Below, in pieces: positions 36,194 to 47,846 of a stretch of DNA of 64,000 nucleotides; the stretch's first letter is position 1, and each line of letters starts with the position of its first letter. Below the pieces are notes generated by a model. It searched no databases. It saw only the letters and a program-made list of their open reading frames with translations, and had not been told where the DNA came from. A program made the position numbers and the translations under genes. This stretch comes from Ailanthus altissimus (Eukaryota; Streptophyta; Magnoliopsida; Sapindales; Simaroubaceae), in the NCBI GenBank assembly GCA_946807835.1, contig OX327693.1, positions 4,853,501-4,917,500 on the forward strand. The letters are read 5' to 3'.

Positions 36194-39100
36194 TGTTAGG
36201 TTTGATGCTTGATGAATACTTGAAATTACATATTTAATAAGAGTTTTACATCATTGTTTTGTATTACTAGTGTATTTAATTTTCTTAACTTAAGTATGTT
36301 TACAATATTGTACCTAATTAACTGTTTTGTGGTAGGTTCGGTAAAATTGGCATAACTTTCCACCTAAAGATCAAATTGGAGTGATTCTATATCCTATGAA
36401 GAGATGACTCAATGGAATGACATATTGTATTTCACAAAGCATTTTAAATATGAGTTTTTAGAGGGTGAACATGGCCTAGAATATAACTAATCTGCAGTAC
36501 AAGCCCAGTTTGAACAACCATTAGTATTTGGTCCATAATTATAGAAATACGTATCTAATACGTATGAGATAACTTAATTTAAAAATATAAGAGACTTATG
36601 TACAACTTTGATGTTTTGAGTGACAGCTAATTCGGATCACATCAATTCCAAATTGGATAATCAAGTGAGTGCCTTAGTGATAGTCAATGCAAATTATTTT
36701 GCCACTATTCTTAACTTTCATCATCCAAGTGGTTCCCTCTAAATTTGTCTCGATTTATCCATATTTTTCTATAAATAGGTGGCTTGTTTATGCCTAAAAC
36801 ATGTAATTAGAAAGTTAGAATTTAGTTAAAAATACTTGTCCTTTGTATCTATTTCGTTGTAATATTATTTCTCTTGTTTACTATTAAGTTATGTTATTTC
36901 TTCTTTTATTTCTTTTCTTTTGCTTTAGATTTATTATGTCCAAATAATTTTCTTTATGCTAAGGTGAAAGGGCGAAGCTCTTGGCAAGGTAATAAGATAT
37001 GTTTAACATTTATTTATGAATTTAATGCTTCATTCTTAAGTTATACAAATTTATATATGATGTATTTATTTTATTTGTAGAATTAATACCCTTTCTTCTA
37101 AAGTGATGATTCTTGATTTATTATTGACAAACTTAATACTTGGCACAATAAATTCTTAAAACCATTTACAAGATTTGGTGTATATAACCTTTCTTGTAAA
37201 GTAGGAGTCTTGATTTATTGTAGACAAATATAAAGATTGGCATAATAAATACTTGAACCCATTTATAAGATTTGGTGTATAATAATTGAAAGAAATAAAT
37301 ACTAATCAATATATAAATGATGATGAACTTTAATTGCTATATTTTCCGATTGGAACCTTCTTTGTGAGAGGATTCTAATTGAGTTATGAAAACAAATTAA
37401 ATATATTCTTACTTCTTATGCTAAGAGTGGATCCCCATAACCTTAGCTTTTATTTGAATTGGTTAATTGAAATAATATTTGCAAACATCTTATACTGCAT
37501 TAATTATCTTTAAAGTGTTTATAATTTGTAATTTTAATTCTACTTCCCTGTTAATCGACCCCGTTCTCATCGGGTTATTTATTACTTCAACAATCCTGCA
37601 CTTGGGAATAACTCCTATATTCTGGAAATGTCAATGCTTATGTGTCATCCCTGAATGTACATATACTTATTAGTTATACAAGTGTACATTCTCATTAAAT
37701 CGCTAATGCCTATTTAAATGGTACTATGCAATGTAACATTATAGACATGGTATGATATGAAAGAGTTCAAATCTGATTTAAAGGAATTTAGATAAGAGTC
37801 CACAGTTAGCCACGCTGAGATATATAAATGATAAGTATTAGTACAACTAATTATTAGCTGGTTATAATACTCAGCAAAGATCCAAGAGTTAGAGCCTTGT
37901 CTGTAATGGGACATAGACCTTGGAATTACTAATAACTGTATAGTTGCAAGAGTTGCAATCATGTGCCAAAAAATATCAGTTATGTAAGTATATTCTCAAA
38001 TATTATTCCTGATCTATTTCTACCGATGCAAGTTTGTCAGTGGATACATTTATATAGATCAGCATATGTCATACCTATAGGGTATAGATAGTTGTTCCTA
38101 GTCGATCGTAAGCTTGGAGCTCGTATTGACATATAAGTATCCAGTTATGACTGGATATGGGATCGACTCACGAGGGCCTCCGATAAAAATCTTATGTAAG
38201 CTATCAACGGATGGTCCTCTCGAGTTGAGTAGTATACGTGATACTTTATCCTAAGTGCCACAGTGGACATATAAGTGATTCACCATACTTTGGCTCCACG
38301 CATTTCACAGACATTTCATGGTGTGACCACTGGGTATGGTTCAATGCTTATAGAGTCTAGTATGTACAAATATAGGATCCGTCAGCTTGCATAGGGAGTT
38401 AGACATCTAAATGCTTCGAGACTATATCTCAGAAAGTCTTGTAGCTATAAGCATTAATCCCAAGAAATATTTTTCACCAGGGTATGACAATATAGCAAAG
38501 GAGTTGCACATATTATTCAGTGAGATATAAGTCTGAGGATATAATATAAATGAGCACATGAGGATTTAACGGTGATAATCTATATCCCCACACATCTAGA
38601 ATATCATGGCGGAAGGACTATACATATGCATTGTAACCTCAACTTGTATGGTTCAACGCGTTGATTTGTAATATCTGTGACGTGTGCATGGGGCATTACT
38701 CACAGACTCATAGAATAGTTTTATTTGACGAATCGAGCGTAGACTTAAGGAGTCTCACGATATAGAGTGTACTCATTGAGCACTGGGTATCGTACTAGAT
38801 TGAATTGTTCAGTCTAGTAATATCTAACACTACCACAAAAATGTGTACGTGTTTGTATTTAAGCATTAAATGTAACAATTAGTCAATAATTATTATTTAC
38901 TAATTGTATAATAACACATAGCGCATTGTGCACCCTTAGTTGAGTTTACCCAAATATGAGTATAGTGGGACCCACTAAGGAGTAGACTTTGTAATAATTT
39001 ATGAGGGGTAAAATGATAATTTCACACATTAATTATTTAATTATTAAATAATCAAAATATCTTATTATTATATATTATTATATTATATAATATTATTATA

Positions 39101-39802
39101 AGATAATGACATTTAGTTGTCATCTAATATTTTTATTATATTATTATTTATTATAATAATATATTTATTTAAATTGGTGGCCATGTGTATTATTATATAT
39201 AATATTATTATTACATATATATATATATTTTTTGAGATGTTGAGTGTGTGTGTGCCGAGAGAAGCAATTGTGAATTGCTTTTGCTAATGTTTCTTTGAAA
39301 ACAAAGCAATTGTTACTTTGGTTTCAATGGGTGGCCGGCCATATGAGAAAAAAATAAGGAAGAAATTGTTTCTTTTTCTTAAGTTTCAATTGTTTAAATT
39401 ATGATTTATAATCTTCTCTTATTAGCCTAGCCATTAAACAATAATAAGCTATTGTTGTGTTAATCAAGAGTTGATTAGTGGTAAACACATAGCTTGTGGC
39501 ACAAGTTTTAAACCTGGTGCTAGATTTGGAGTTGTTATTCTAACTTACCAAGCCCACCGAGTTGGTGACTAGAACTGCCAACAGGTTGGTCTCCAAGTGG
39601 ACTCCCAAGATACACGTGTAAAATATTACACGTTTTGGTGATTTCTCAACCATTCAAATATATTAATATGATTACTATATTATTTATTGTGTTTATTGTA
39701 TTGTTTTAATTATTTCGTTACTTGAAATATGTATGAGATACTTATTTTATACAATAAACACTGTTGCACATGCATACACCAACATATACTAGATCCTCAA
39801 CA
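36194..39802 (+). mobile_element. 3' LTR of element B, interrupted near its start
   Basis: The LTR starts TGTTAGG at 36194, right after the polypurine-like tract, then loses homology. LTR homology resumes at about 37628-37634 with ATGCTTATGTGTCATCCCTG and continues to TCCTCAACA at 39802. Without the insertion it is about 2.18 kb. The frame at 37714-37962 is within the LTR. Confidence 0.8.
36203..37627. mobile_element. About 1.4-kb insertion resembling an Athila/Tat gypsy LTR
   Basis: It starts TGATGCTTGATGAATAC. It contains a TATA-like CTATAAATA at about 36770. Near its right end it has CCTGTTAATCGACCCCG, then ATCGGGTTATTTATTACTTC and CCTGCACTTGGGAATAAC, an arrangement I know from the 3' end of plant Athila/Tat-type LTRs. 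Flanking 5-mers AGGTT and ATGTC may be an eroded target duplication. The right boundary is approximate. Frames at 36874-37080 and 37479-37673 show no family resemblance. Confidence 0.5.
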
Positions 39803-41343
39803 TAAATGCGTTTAGGCGTACAAGTATTCTGTAAGGACTAAGTACTGAATAGACTCACAAGAACCTCTAATAGACATTTTATAAAACTGTCAATGGAAGG
39901 TCTTTTAGAGTTGAGTAATATTTATAGTCTTTTGACCTGAGCGCCACGGTGGAGTTGTGAGTGATCCATTATACCTAAATTCCATGCATGTCAGAGACCT
40001 TTCATATTCTGACCTCTGGGTATTGTTGGGTATGGTTCGATACTCATAGAGTCCAATGTGCGTAGATATAGTATTATCAGCTCATATAGGTAAGTTGTAT
40101 ATCTTGATGCTCCGAGATTGTATTTCAGAAAGTCTTATGACCATAAGCAGTATACCCAAAAAGGAGTTTTCCATAGGAATAATGATATCGCAAAAGTGTT
40201 TACGGATATTATTTATTAAAATACGAATCTGAAGATAAGTTTACGATTAAGCAAATAGAGATTTAATGTTGATGATCTATATCTTTGTTCTTCCAAGATA
40301 TAGGTGACGAAAGAATTAAATATTTATAGTTAACCTCAACTTATAAGGTTTAATGCACTGCTTTATAATATTCATAATGTGTAGAGGGGTATTGTTCACA
40401 AATTTATGGAGCAATTTCATATGACAGATAAACTGGGTGTGAACTTAAGGAGTCTCACAATATAAAGTGTATTCTTTGAGCACTAGGGTAGCGAATTAGA
40501 TTGAACCATTTGATTTAGGAAATTTTAGTAAGTTAGGATTTTATTTCAGGATCCCTTAGGATGCGCACTTGCCAAAGTTTAAATGTTAATTACATTATAT
40601 AATTAGTTAACAAAAGTTGTTAACGAATTAGATGTTGACAAGTGGCAACATTATAACCATTGATTGTTTGACTTGTTGTGTGACAAGAAAGATTAATTAT
40701 AATACAAAAATTATTTTTATATTATAATTATTAGTCAACAAAAACAAGAGGACATGGCCTAAGCATAGGAAATTAAACAAATGGAAAATGGATTTTTTTT
40801 CATCAGGCTTTAGGGAATTGGTTTGGCAAAGACAAGAAAGATAAAGAAAATTTGTAAAAACCAAGAGTTGAGTTTTTCAAAACGATTCTCATCTTCTTCT
40901 TCAAGTGGCTGACCATTTTAAAAGAAAAGTGAAATTGTTTTATTTGTGCAAGAATTGCATGAACAAAACCAATTCCATTTCTTTGAAACAAATGAAGCGT
41001 CAAATAGTTTAACTAAGAACAGAGTGTTTAAGAGTTAAGCACTAAGGCTACCAAAAATTCATTAATGGAGATACCATTCTAGAGCTCCAAGCATACCAAG
41101 TTGAAGCCTAGAATTTCCAATGAAGCACTTTAAGGTGAGGTCAACTTTGAATAACAAATTTGAAAGGTTTCAAAGGTTATTTTTTTGAAGTTGTTAGTGT
41201 AACAAGAGTTTAATTGTATGTTTTTTTTAAAATAAGAAATTAGATTTTCATTCTAGTGCATATTTTGTGTGTATGATATGCAAATTTTTTAAATTCAATG
41301 AACACCCATCACATGCATTCACCACAAATTAGCATGCACAACA
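39803..41343 (+). mobile_element. Right part of LTR C
   Basis: It continues the LTR begun at 27353: GCGTTTAGGCGTACAAGTAT aligns with 27140-27170 and 21490-21510. It runs to AGCATGCACAACA. It aligns with 21500-23091 of the element A LTR, including the GTTAGTCAACAAAAACAA segment. No primer-binding site follows, so it is either a 3' LTR or a solo LTR. Confidence 0.8.
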
Positions 41344-41380
41344 AATTCTTCACCACAAATTAGCATGCACAACAAATTCT
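41320..41380. repeat. 30-bp tandem duplication at the LTR C end
   Basis: The unit ACCACAAATTAGCATGCACA plus ACAAATTCTT occurs twice in tandem (41321-41350 and 41352-41381, approximately), duplicating the LTR terminus. It marks the junction with the next, reverse-oriented element. Confidence 0.85.
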
Positions 41381-41389
41381 TAGTCTGCA

Positions 41390-42065
41390 TCTCTTCAATA
41401 ACACATTGAACCACACACAACATCTTCATTTAGCACATACAATCTGTCGTGCTTTTTACACTTTATTATTCTTTTTTCTACCTTGAATGAATAACTCATT
41501 TGATTTAGCACACCTAGGGATACCAAGTTCTTTTTAACACCAAAAACATGTCATATATTAAGTAACTCCCTTACCTTTTTATCATACAATCTTAATCTTA
41601 TACTATCAATTCCCATGACTTTATAAGCGATAGCACTACCCATTACTAATTCTCCCACAATGGACCTATAATTGGTAAGTAAAAATCTATAGAGACATAT
41701 ATGAAAAGTAGAGCCATAAACTTTCATACTAAAGCTATTACGGTTTCTGAACTATTATAGTCATCTTCATAAACTGTTGTAGCATCACATTCCTATTTAT
41801 TTTCATTCTTCATGCCCTTTCTCCTTAAACAATCCTTTATCAAGTTCTTTTCTTTTTTATAGTCAAAATACTTCCTACATTTGTTATTTGACTCTTTTGA
41901 ATGATTATTCTTCCCATCTTTATTATGAACCTTTTTCCTTGCAGTATAGAACACTGTAATATTAGTAGGCTTTAATCTTTTTTTCAATTCTTTTAAGTTC
42001 AATAAGATTTTAACATCAATCATCATTAAAGTCTCTTTGTCATATAAAAGTGTTTCTATAAAGTG

Positions 42066-42100
<35 letters not shown>

Positions 42101-42599
42101 TGGAGAACTAACAAAATAATCGCCTTGTTTTCATCTTTTATCTTGATGTCAATCATATCAAGATTGATGATAATCTTATTAAATGTATCAATATGGTCTT
42201 TAATCAAAGTGCTTTCAGCCATAGATAACTAATACAATTTCTTCTTGATGTGTAAACGATTTGTCAAGGACTTCTCATATATAGCTCATTAAGTTTTTTT
42301 CCAAAAATAAATTGAAGTTTTCTCTCTAACGACCTCACTTAGAACTTCATTACTCAATGACACACAATGGTACTATGGTTTTTTTTTCTAAATGTTTCAC
42401 AATCAAGATCGGATCTAGATGTCCCAAGCTTCCTCTCATCATTGGTTGTGACAGAAGTCTCTTTAAGAGTTAAATCAAACCATTAACTCACCAATAAAGT
42501 CATCACATTTACCTTCCATAAAATCATTCTGCTCATTAAACTTCCTAATTTCATACGTATGAGATGCCATAATCGAATAGTCCTAACTTTGATACCACT
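41390..42599 (-). pseudogene. Copia gag/protease remnant, second group, reverse strand
   Basis: Read on the minus strand, the region starts with a primer-binding site: the complement of AACTTTGATACCACTT, adjoining the LTR at 42600. A gag start follows at 42570 (MASHTYEIRKFNEQNDF). A readable stretch at 42026-41793 holds a decayed zinc knuckle (KCRKYFDYKKEKNLIKDC). The protease and pre-integrase region (about 41720-41500) parallels 46110-45920 of the neighbouring reverse element. Stops and shifts abound and the rest of pol is missing. An (AT)n run lies at 42070-42098. Confidence 0.7.
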
Positions 42600-43436
42600 T
42601 GTTAGGACTTTTCGTGCGAAAGTCTTCACCCCTAAGTATTCAAGAATTGCAAAGATCACACAACTAAAATAAAGATAACAATCAATCACATAAAGCACGC
42701 AAAATTGAGTAGTTTGAAAATTTTCTACGTCCATGGTGGATAGCTTCTTTTTTTACTTTGTGATTATTGATGAACTGCTCAATGATCACAAAGCTCATTC
42801 AAGAGATTATAAAGAATACACAATAGAACGAGCTCTCCAATAGTCTATATAGCACTCTCTTGCACACTATATACTCAAATGTTCCCTAAACTCTTTCAGA
42901 ATTCTCTTTGATGCCTCTAATCCTAATGGCATAGCAAGGATTTATGCTTTAAAACGTCTCTGGAAATCCTATATCGAGTTAAAGTAGGAGTCCACGGATG
43001 AAAGGAGTTCAAATCCAACTCAAAAGATTAAAAAAAAAACTTTAAAACTTAAAACTTGATGTCGTAGCGCTGCGTGGCCTAGCCAAGGCTGGGCCGTGAC
43101 ACCTAGCCACTACCTAGTTCAGGGCAGCGACCTGACTTGTGTAGAGTCTCAACCTCGAGGCTTAGATATGCGTCCTGCGTATGTTCCAATCCCTTCCTTG
43201 CTTCGGACACTCTATTTCGCTTTAAATCACGTTCATCTATCCTGTTCTTAATCTTGTGTCACTCGACCTCGAGGCTTAAAGATGCGTCCCGCGTACATTC
43301 TAATCCCTTCCTTGCTTTGAACACTCTGTTTCGCTTTAAATCACATTCATCCATTGTGTTCTTAATCTTGTGTCATTTCCTCATTGGTCATCGACTCAAA
43401 ATCATAATCAAATTTTTGAATCATCAATTTTTAACA
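42600..43436 (-). mobile_element. 5' LTR of the reverse copia fragment
   Basis: Bounded by TGTTAGGACTTTTCG and AATTTTTAACA, with the primer-binding site on its left as expected for minus orientation. It holds a GC-rich patch at about 43060-43135 and an internal tandem duplication. The frame at 43137-43448 only reflects that repeat. Confidence 0.8.
43152..43379. repeat. Two-copy 114-bp tandem duplication inside the LTR
   Basis: Both units start ACCTCGAGGCTTA (43152 and 43266). Both continue through GATGCGTCC, TCCCTTCCTTGCTT and CGCTTTAAATCAC to TCTTAATCTTGTGTCA, with scattered substitutions. Confidence 0.9.
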
Positions 43437-43499
43437 AATAGACTATAACAACATTTGATTGTCTCACTCTTTAAGAGATGTTAATGTTCAAAATTAGTC

Positions 43500-44315
43500 C
43501 TCTTTTGAGTTATCAAAAACCTCTTACCAATCTATGGTGACATAAGGTATACGGTTTATCAAGTCCCAATATACTCCCTATCCTCGAAAAAGGTATCATG
43601 CTTGGACAATTTATCATATCTAAACATTGAAAAGAGGTGGAGCTTAGTCAGTTTCACCGAATGCAACCCTCCTCCAGGAAAGGAAACGAGATTTGGATAA
43701 CGCCATATAGAGAACTCTTGAAGATGGCGGCGCTTATGCAAACCATTGGGTAAATATTCTTTAAGATTCTTGCAGCTAATCGTAACATTTCAAGAGTCGT
43801 GCAGTTGTCAACCCCGTTTCGCTATTAACTCCAGCTCTGAACGTTCCTAAACATATTTAAGCACTTAAATAGCCTCGGGAAAATAGCCCCTCAAGGCCAA
43901 GAAAGCCAGATTCGAGCAATATTTAACCATAAGGTGCTGAAACATGGCAGGTAATTGGTTTTCCAGAAACAACGATGTGAGAGATAAGACATTTGTTAAT
44001 ATCTAAACACTCAAGAAGAGAGGTGCACCTTCTGTTGCTGCTAGGGATGATGCTCTTCGCCTCTATGAAAGTCCTCAACTTACTGCAATCTTCGATATCA
44101 TCCGCTTAAGACTCCGAGGTAGCAGGACTCTAGCAACATTTGTAAAGAGAATTTCAAGAAACAATATACAAACTCTCGACAGACGTATCAGTGTTGTGAA
44201 TCCATACCACCTTTTTAAGATATCGTCAATTTCTAATTTACAGAGGCACTTCCAATTGTTCACATCTACAAATGTACAAGTGAAGGAAGACAATCTGGCA
44301 ATTTCTAAAATCTAT
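43500..44315 (-). pseudogene. Leucine-rich-repeat fragment of a CC-NBS-LRR resistance gene
   Basis: Minus-strand pieces resemble the C-terminal LRR domain of RPPL1/R13L1-type plant NLR proteins, which detect pathogen effectors in the cytosol. In order they are LPRSLKR (like 'QLPSSLKRLEI'), IEDCSKLRTFIEAK, CTSLLECLDINKC, CHVSAPYG-region scraps and finally HLQEFSIWRYPNLVSFPGGG followed by KLTKLHLF. The last matches the 'LQEISIWxCPNLVSFPExGLP' repeat well. Frames change several times and stops are present. No NB-ARC domain lies nearby. Both flanks are copia elements, which may have removed the rest. Confidence 0.7.
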
Positions 44316-44672
44316 ATAAACCATTTCAAATTTAGTTACAATATGAGTACTAAAACTCTCATTCAGAATTTCTCTAAAGCCTTTCTTTAAAATTTAAAAT
44401 TCTCTTTAATTTTATTAAAAACATTCCTCGAGTTTCTATAAATATTAATTATGAATTAATGGTCGTCTTTGAAAACGAGTGAAACTTCGTAATAATTGAT
44501 AAACATTTCCAAAAATTTTACCGTAATTTATTCTTCTCTATTATGATAAATCATTGTTTTTAATTGTTATTACTTGTTTCCCGTTACTTTTGTATAAAAT
44601 AACAAGGAGATGAGCGACCTTACGAACCAAAAGTCGGCGATTATCATTTGAAGCTTTTAAATAAATCCGTTA
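44316..44672. other. Unassigned flank
   Basis: AT-rich sequence between the LRR remnant and the reverse copia element. Removing that element joins this stretch to 47847 onward. I see no gene in it. Confidence 0.5.
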
Positions 44673-45540
44673 TGTTAAGTGAGGAAACGCACTTCTCCCT
44701 CTTAAGGTTATGTTGAAGCGAAGAATCTCAAGTTCAACCTATAACCCTAATCTCCTTGCGTAGCGGAATAACCTGTTAATCAAGTAAAAGATAACAAGAA
44801 TTCAAAGCAGAATATAAAAAAGCACAACACAATCTTACGTGGTTCGGCCAATTGCTTACGTCCACGGTGGATTCAAGGATCCTAACATTTCTTATTAACT
44901 CCCTAGAGATTTTACAAGGAAAACCTAATGAAGAACCCTCAAAGGACCTAATATTTAGTAAACTCTTACTTTACCACAAGCAATGATCACCCAAACGACA
45001 GTTTCACCCTAGCGCACACAAGCACTTAGTGTCCACCTAATTCTTCCCCTCTCCTAGAGTCTCTATTAATGCTTGATCTGAAATAAAGAGTTTACAAGTG
45101 TTTATATATGGTGTATTTCGTGCCTACTAACCCTATTCCTTGTTGGAGTAAGAGTCCACTTATTTTGGAAGTCAAAAAACTTTCCAAAACTCAAAATCCA
45201 GATAAAAAACGAAGTCTGATGCATCTGGCGCCGCGGCGCTCATCACTGGGCACTGCGGCGCTGGCCAAAATCGAGCCCATCGTCGTGACACTGAGGACCT
45301 AGCGCTGCGGCACTGGGTTGCTGTCTTGGGCGTTGCAACGCTCAACCCTGGTGGCACCTCCTGTATTTTCTTCGTTTTCTTCTTATCTTTGAGTCCCGTT
45401 TAACTTCTCCCTTCATGTCCCACACGTCCTAGACTTCTCCATACATGTCCCACACATTCTAGATTTCTTGTGACTCTCTACTTTAGTATTTATCTCAATT
45501 CTTGTCCAACCAAGATTGTTGAATCACCAATTTTTCAACA
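44673..45540 (-). mobile_element. 3' LTR of the reverse copia element
   Basis: 868 bp. In element orientation a GC-rich patch (45355-45215) precedes a TATATAAA box (complement of about 45101-45110). The ACGTGGTTCGGCCAATTGC segment conserved among such LTRs comes next. Frames at 45108-45302 and 45172-45357 are explained by the GC-rich patch. Confidence 0.85.
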
Positions 45541-47002
45541 AACTCTTTCTTGATTCAAATTCTTCCAAATAAGAAGGCTTGGGGATCTGATCTACACCAA
45601 TACTCTATCTTTTAGAGTTGAGTCCAATTAAGTCTACACCAAGACTTAACTTTCCTCGGGCTAGTGACTTTGATCCCCAAAGGAATTCGTACACCTTACA
45701 TAAGGTATGGATGCGTTGCACTCCTTTCTGACCCTCATCACCTCGGTGAGCATAGTTTGGATGTCGCTTAGTGGTCTGCATTACCCCAACACCCCGCGTT
45801 GGGCCACTCATAGCTATCCCAGTAAGCACATAGAGCCCTCCATTGTGCTTCTCACCCTCAAACCTTATAGGTCCTTTCTCTACCCTTAGTTTTTCTTTTT
45901 CGCTCTAACAGAATACCTTTCCTCATCGAGCTTGCCTAGGGATATCAAGTTCCTCCTCAATTTAGGAATATGCCTTACGCCATGTAAGTTCCTAGTTTCT
46001 CCACCTTGCATCCTCAGCCTTATGTCACCAACTCCCATAATCTCACAAGTCATGTTATTCTCCATTAAAGCTTTACCTCTCTTGGCTTTATAGTTGGTAA
46101 ACATCGATATGTCGAGACATATATGGATGCTACACCCTGAATCTAGTATTCATTTGCCAGCGTACTTTCCCCTTTAGGCTATCAATGTGTCTACAACTTC
46201 GATATCTTCCTCAGTACTGATTGCAGCCCACCCTCATTGACCTTTTGATTTCAAATAATCCTTTATAAAGTGCCCTTCCTTATTACAAAGAAAACACTTC
46301 TTGGATCTTCTCCTTGATTTGTTGTTCTTTCTTTCTTGTGCAAGCAATGCTGCTCCATTCTCGGACTTAGATCTCTTTGTCGATTCTTCGAGTTCAATGA
46401 TGCCTTGACGTCATTCATCGTTAAAGATGCTTTACCATACAACAGCATAACCACAAACCTCTCATAGCTCTTTGGCAATAAACTTAACAGGATAATGGCC
46501 TTGTCTTTATCCTTAGTCTTGATGCCTAGTTGCTCAAGACTTATGATGATCTTGTTGAACTCGTCAATGTGAGCTCTCAATAAAGTTCCCTCGTGCATTG
46601 TTAGCTGATGTAGTTTCTTTTTTATAAGAAGTCTATTTGTAATAGACTTCTTCATGTACAATACCTCGAGTCTCTTTCATAACCCCAAAACGGTTTCTTC
46701 ATCACCAATTTTCTTTAATACTTCCTCGCTCAATGCCAGAAATAAGGTATTGTGAGCTTTTTTTCTGAATCGTGTCCCAATCTTTCTGCTCTGATTTTGA
46801 AGTTGTCATCTCATCACTAACTAAGGAGCTGGCTTCCTCCAAGGCTAAGTCTAGCCCTTTCTTCACTGGTAGAGCCCTAACCTTCTTCCTCTAAAGATTG
46901 AAGTCATTCATCCCATTGAACTTCTCTATTTCTTGCTTGATTACAGCCATGGTTTAAATACCCCAGGTGTGTATTATCGAACCTTTAGTTCTAACACTAC
47001 TT
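45541..47002 (-). pseudogene. Copia gag, zinc knuckle and protease remnant (reverse element)
   Basis: The minus-strand gag starts at 46950 with MAVIKQEIEKFNGMNDFNL and stops soon after. A long readable piece, 46661-46263, includes KKLHQLTMHEGTLLRAHIDE and ILLSLLPKSYERFV, typical of the UBN2/copia gag domain. A zinc knuckle follows at about 46300-46255 (CFLCNKEGHFIKDY, with Tyr in place of the last Cys). A protease-type DSGCSIHM lies near 46140. A pre-integrase stretch, 46104-45886, contains VRHIPKLRRNLISLGKLDE. A final piece at 45829-45605 has no clear motif. The rest of pol is gone. Confidence 0.8.
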
Positions 47003-47841
47003 TGTTGAAGGAGAAAATGTCATTCTCCTTCTCGAGGTTATGTTGAAGCAAAGAATCTCAAGTTCAACCTAGAACCCTAACCTTCTTGTGCAGCGGAATA
47101 GCCTGTTAATCAAGTAAAAGATAACCAAAATCCAAAGTAGAATATAAAGGAGCATAACACAATCTTATATGGTTCGGCCAATTGCCTACGTCCACGATGG
47201 ATCCAAGGATCCTAACCTCTCTTATTAAGTCCCTAGAGATTTTATAAGGAAAACCCAACGAAGAACCCTTAAAAGGACCTAACATTTAGTGAACCCTTGC
47301 TCTACCACGAGCAATGATCACTCAAACGATAGTTTTACCCTAGCGCACATAAGCACTTAATATCTACCCAGTTCTTCCGCTCTCTTAAAGTTTCTCTTAA
47401 TGCTTGATCTGAAATAAATGATTTACAAGTGTTTATATAGGGTGTATTTCATGCCTACTAACCCTATTCCTTATTGGAGTAAGAGTCCACTTGTTTTGGA
47501 AGTCAAAAAACTTTCCAAAACTCGAAATCTAGATCAAAAATGAACTTTTGACTTATCTGACGCCGCGGTGCTCATCCTTGGGTGCTGCAGCGTTGAGTTG
47601 CTATCCTGGACGCTACGGCGCTCAGCCAAGGGCACTGTGACGCTCAACCCTGGTGGCACCTCTCTCATTTTCTTTGCTTCCTTCGCGTCTTTGAGTCCTA
47701 TTTCACTTCCTCATTCGTGTCCCACACGTCCTAGACTTCTCCATACATGTCCTACATGTTTCAAATTTCTTGTGACTCTCTACTTGGTATTCATCTCAAT
47801 TCTTATCCAACTAAGATTGTTGAATCACCAATTTTTCAACA
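47003..47841 (-). mobile_element. 5' LTR of the reverse copia element
   Basis: 839 bp. It carries the same GC-rich patch (47660-47555), TATA-like CTATATAAAC (complement of about 47431-47440) and GGTTCGGCCAATTGCCTACG segment as the left LTR. The two LTRs differ at many scattered positions, so the insertion is not recent. The frame at 47568-47876 is a GC-patch artefact. Confidence 0.85.
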
Positions 47842-47846
47842 TGTTA

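Larger units (their letters stand above)
27810..39802 (+). mobile_element. Copia element B, about 12 kb, with two nested insertions
   Basis: The element starts TGTTAGGGTTGG and ends CCTCAACA. It is inserted in LTR C between 27809 and 39803, flanked by degenerate duplicates AAAAC and TAAAT. The 5' LTR is 27810-29700, the internal region 29701-36193 and the 3' LTR 36194-39802. A reverse solo LTR (32124-34229) splits the integrase region, and an Athila-like LTR segment (about 36203-37627) splits the 3' LTR a few bases from its start. Without the insertions the element would be about 8.4 kb. All coding regions are broken. Confidence 0.85.
44673..47841 (-). mobile_element. Reverse copia element with two LTRs, pol mostly deleted
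   Basis: Two LTRs, 44673-45540 and 47003-47841, flank 1.46 kb of internal sequence. Both LTRs begin TGTT and end TTTTTCAACA. The flanking 5-mers are CGTTA (44668-44672) and TGTTA (47842-47846), a target duplication with one mismatch. A decayed tRNA-Met-type primer-binding site abuts the right LTR, so the element reads on the minus strand. Integrase, RT and RNase H are absent, making it a deletion derivative. Confidence 0.9.

Noticed and set aside
36874..37080. 68-codon frame with hydrophobic start
   Set aside because: It lies in the LTR-like insertion at 36203-37627. Its hydrophobicity reflects T-rich codons and no homolog comes to mind.
43137..43448. 103-codon frame with a repeated peptide
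   Set aside because: The repeat is a 114-bp DNA tandem duplication in an LTR whose length is a multiple of three. It is not a repeat protein.
45108..45357. Open frames on both strands (also 47568-47876 and 17842-18054)
   Set aside because: They lie in the GC-rich patches of copia LTRs and are explained by base composition.
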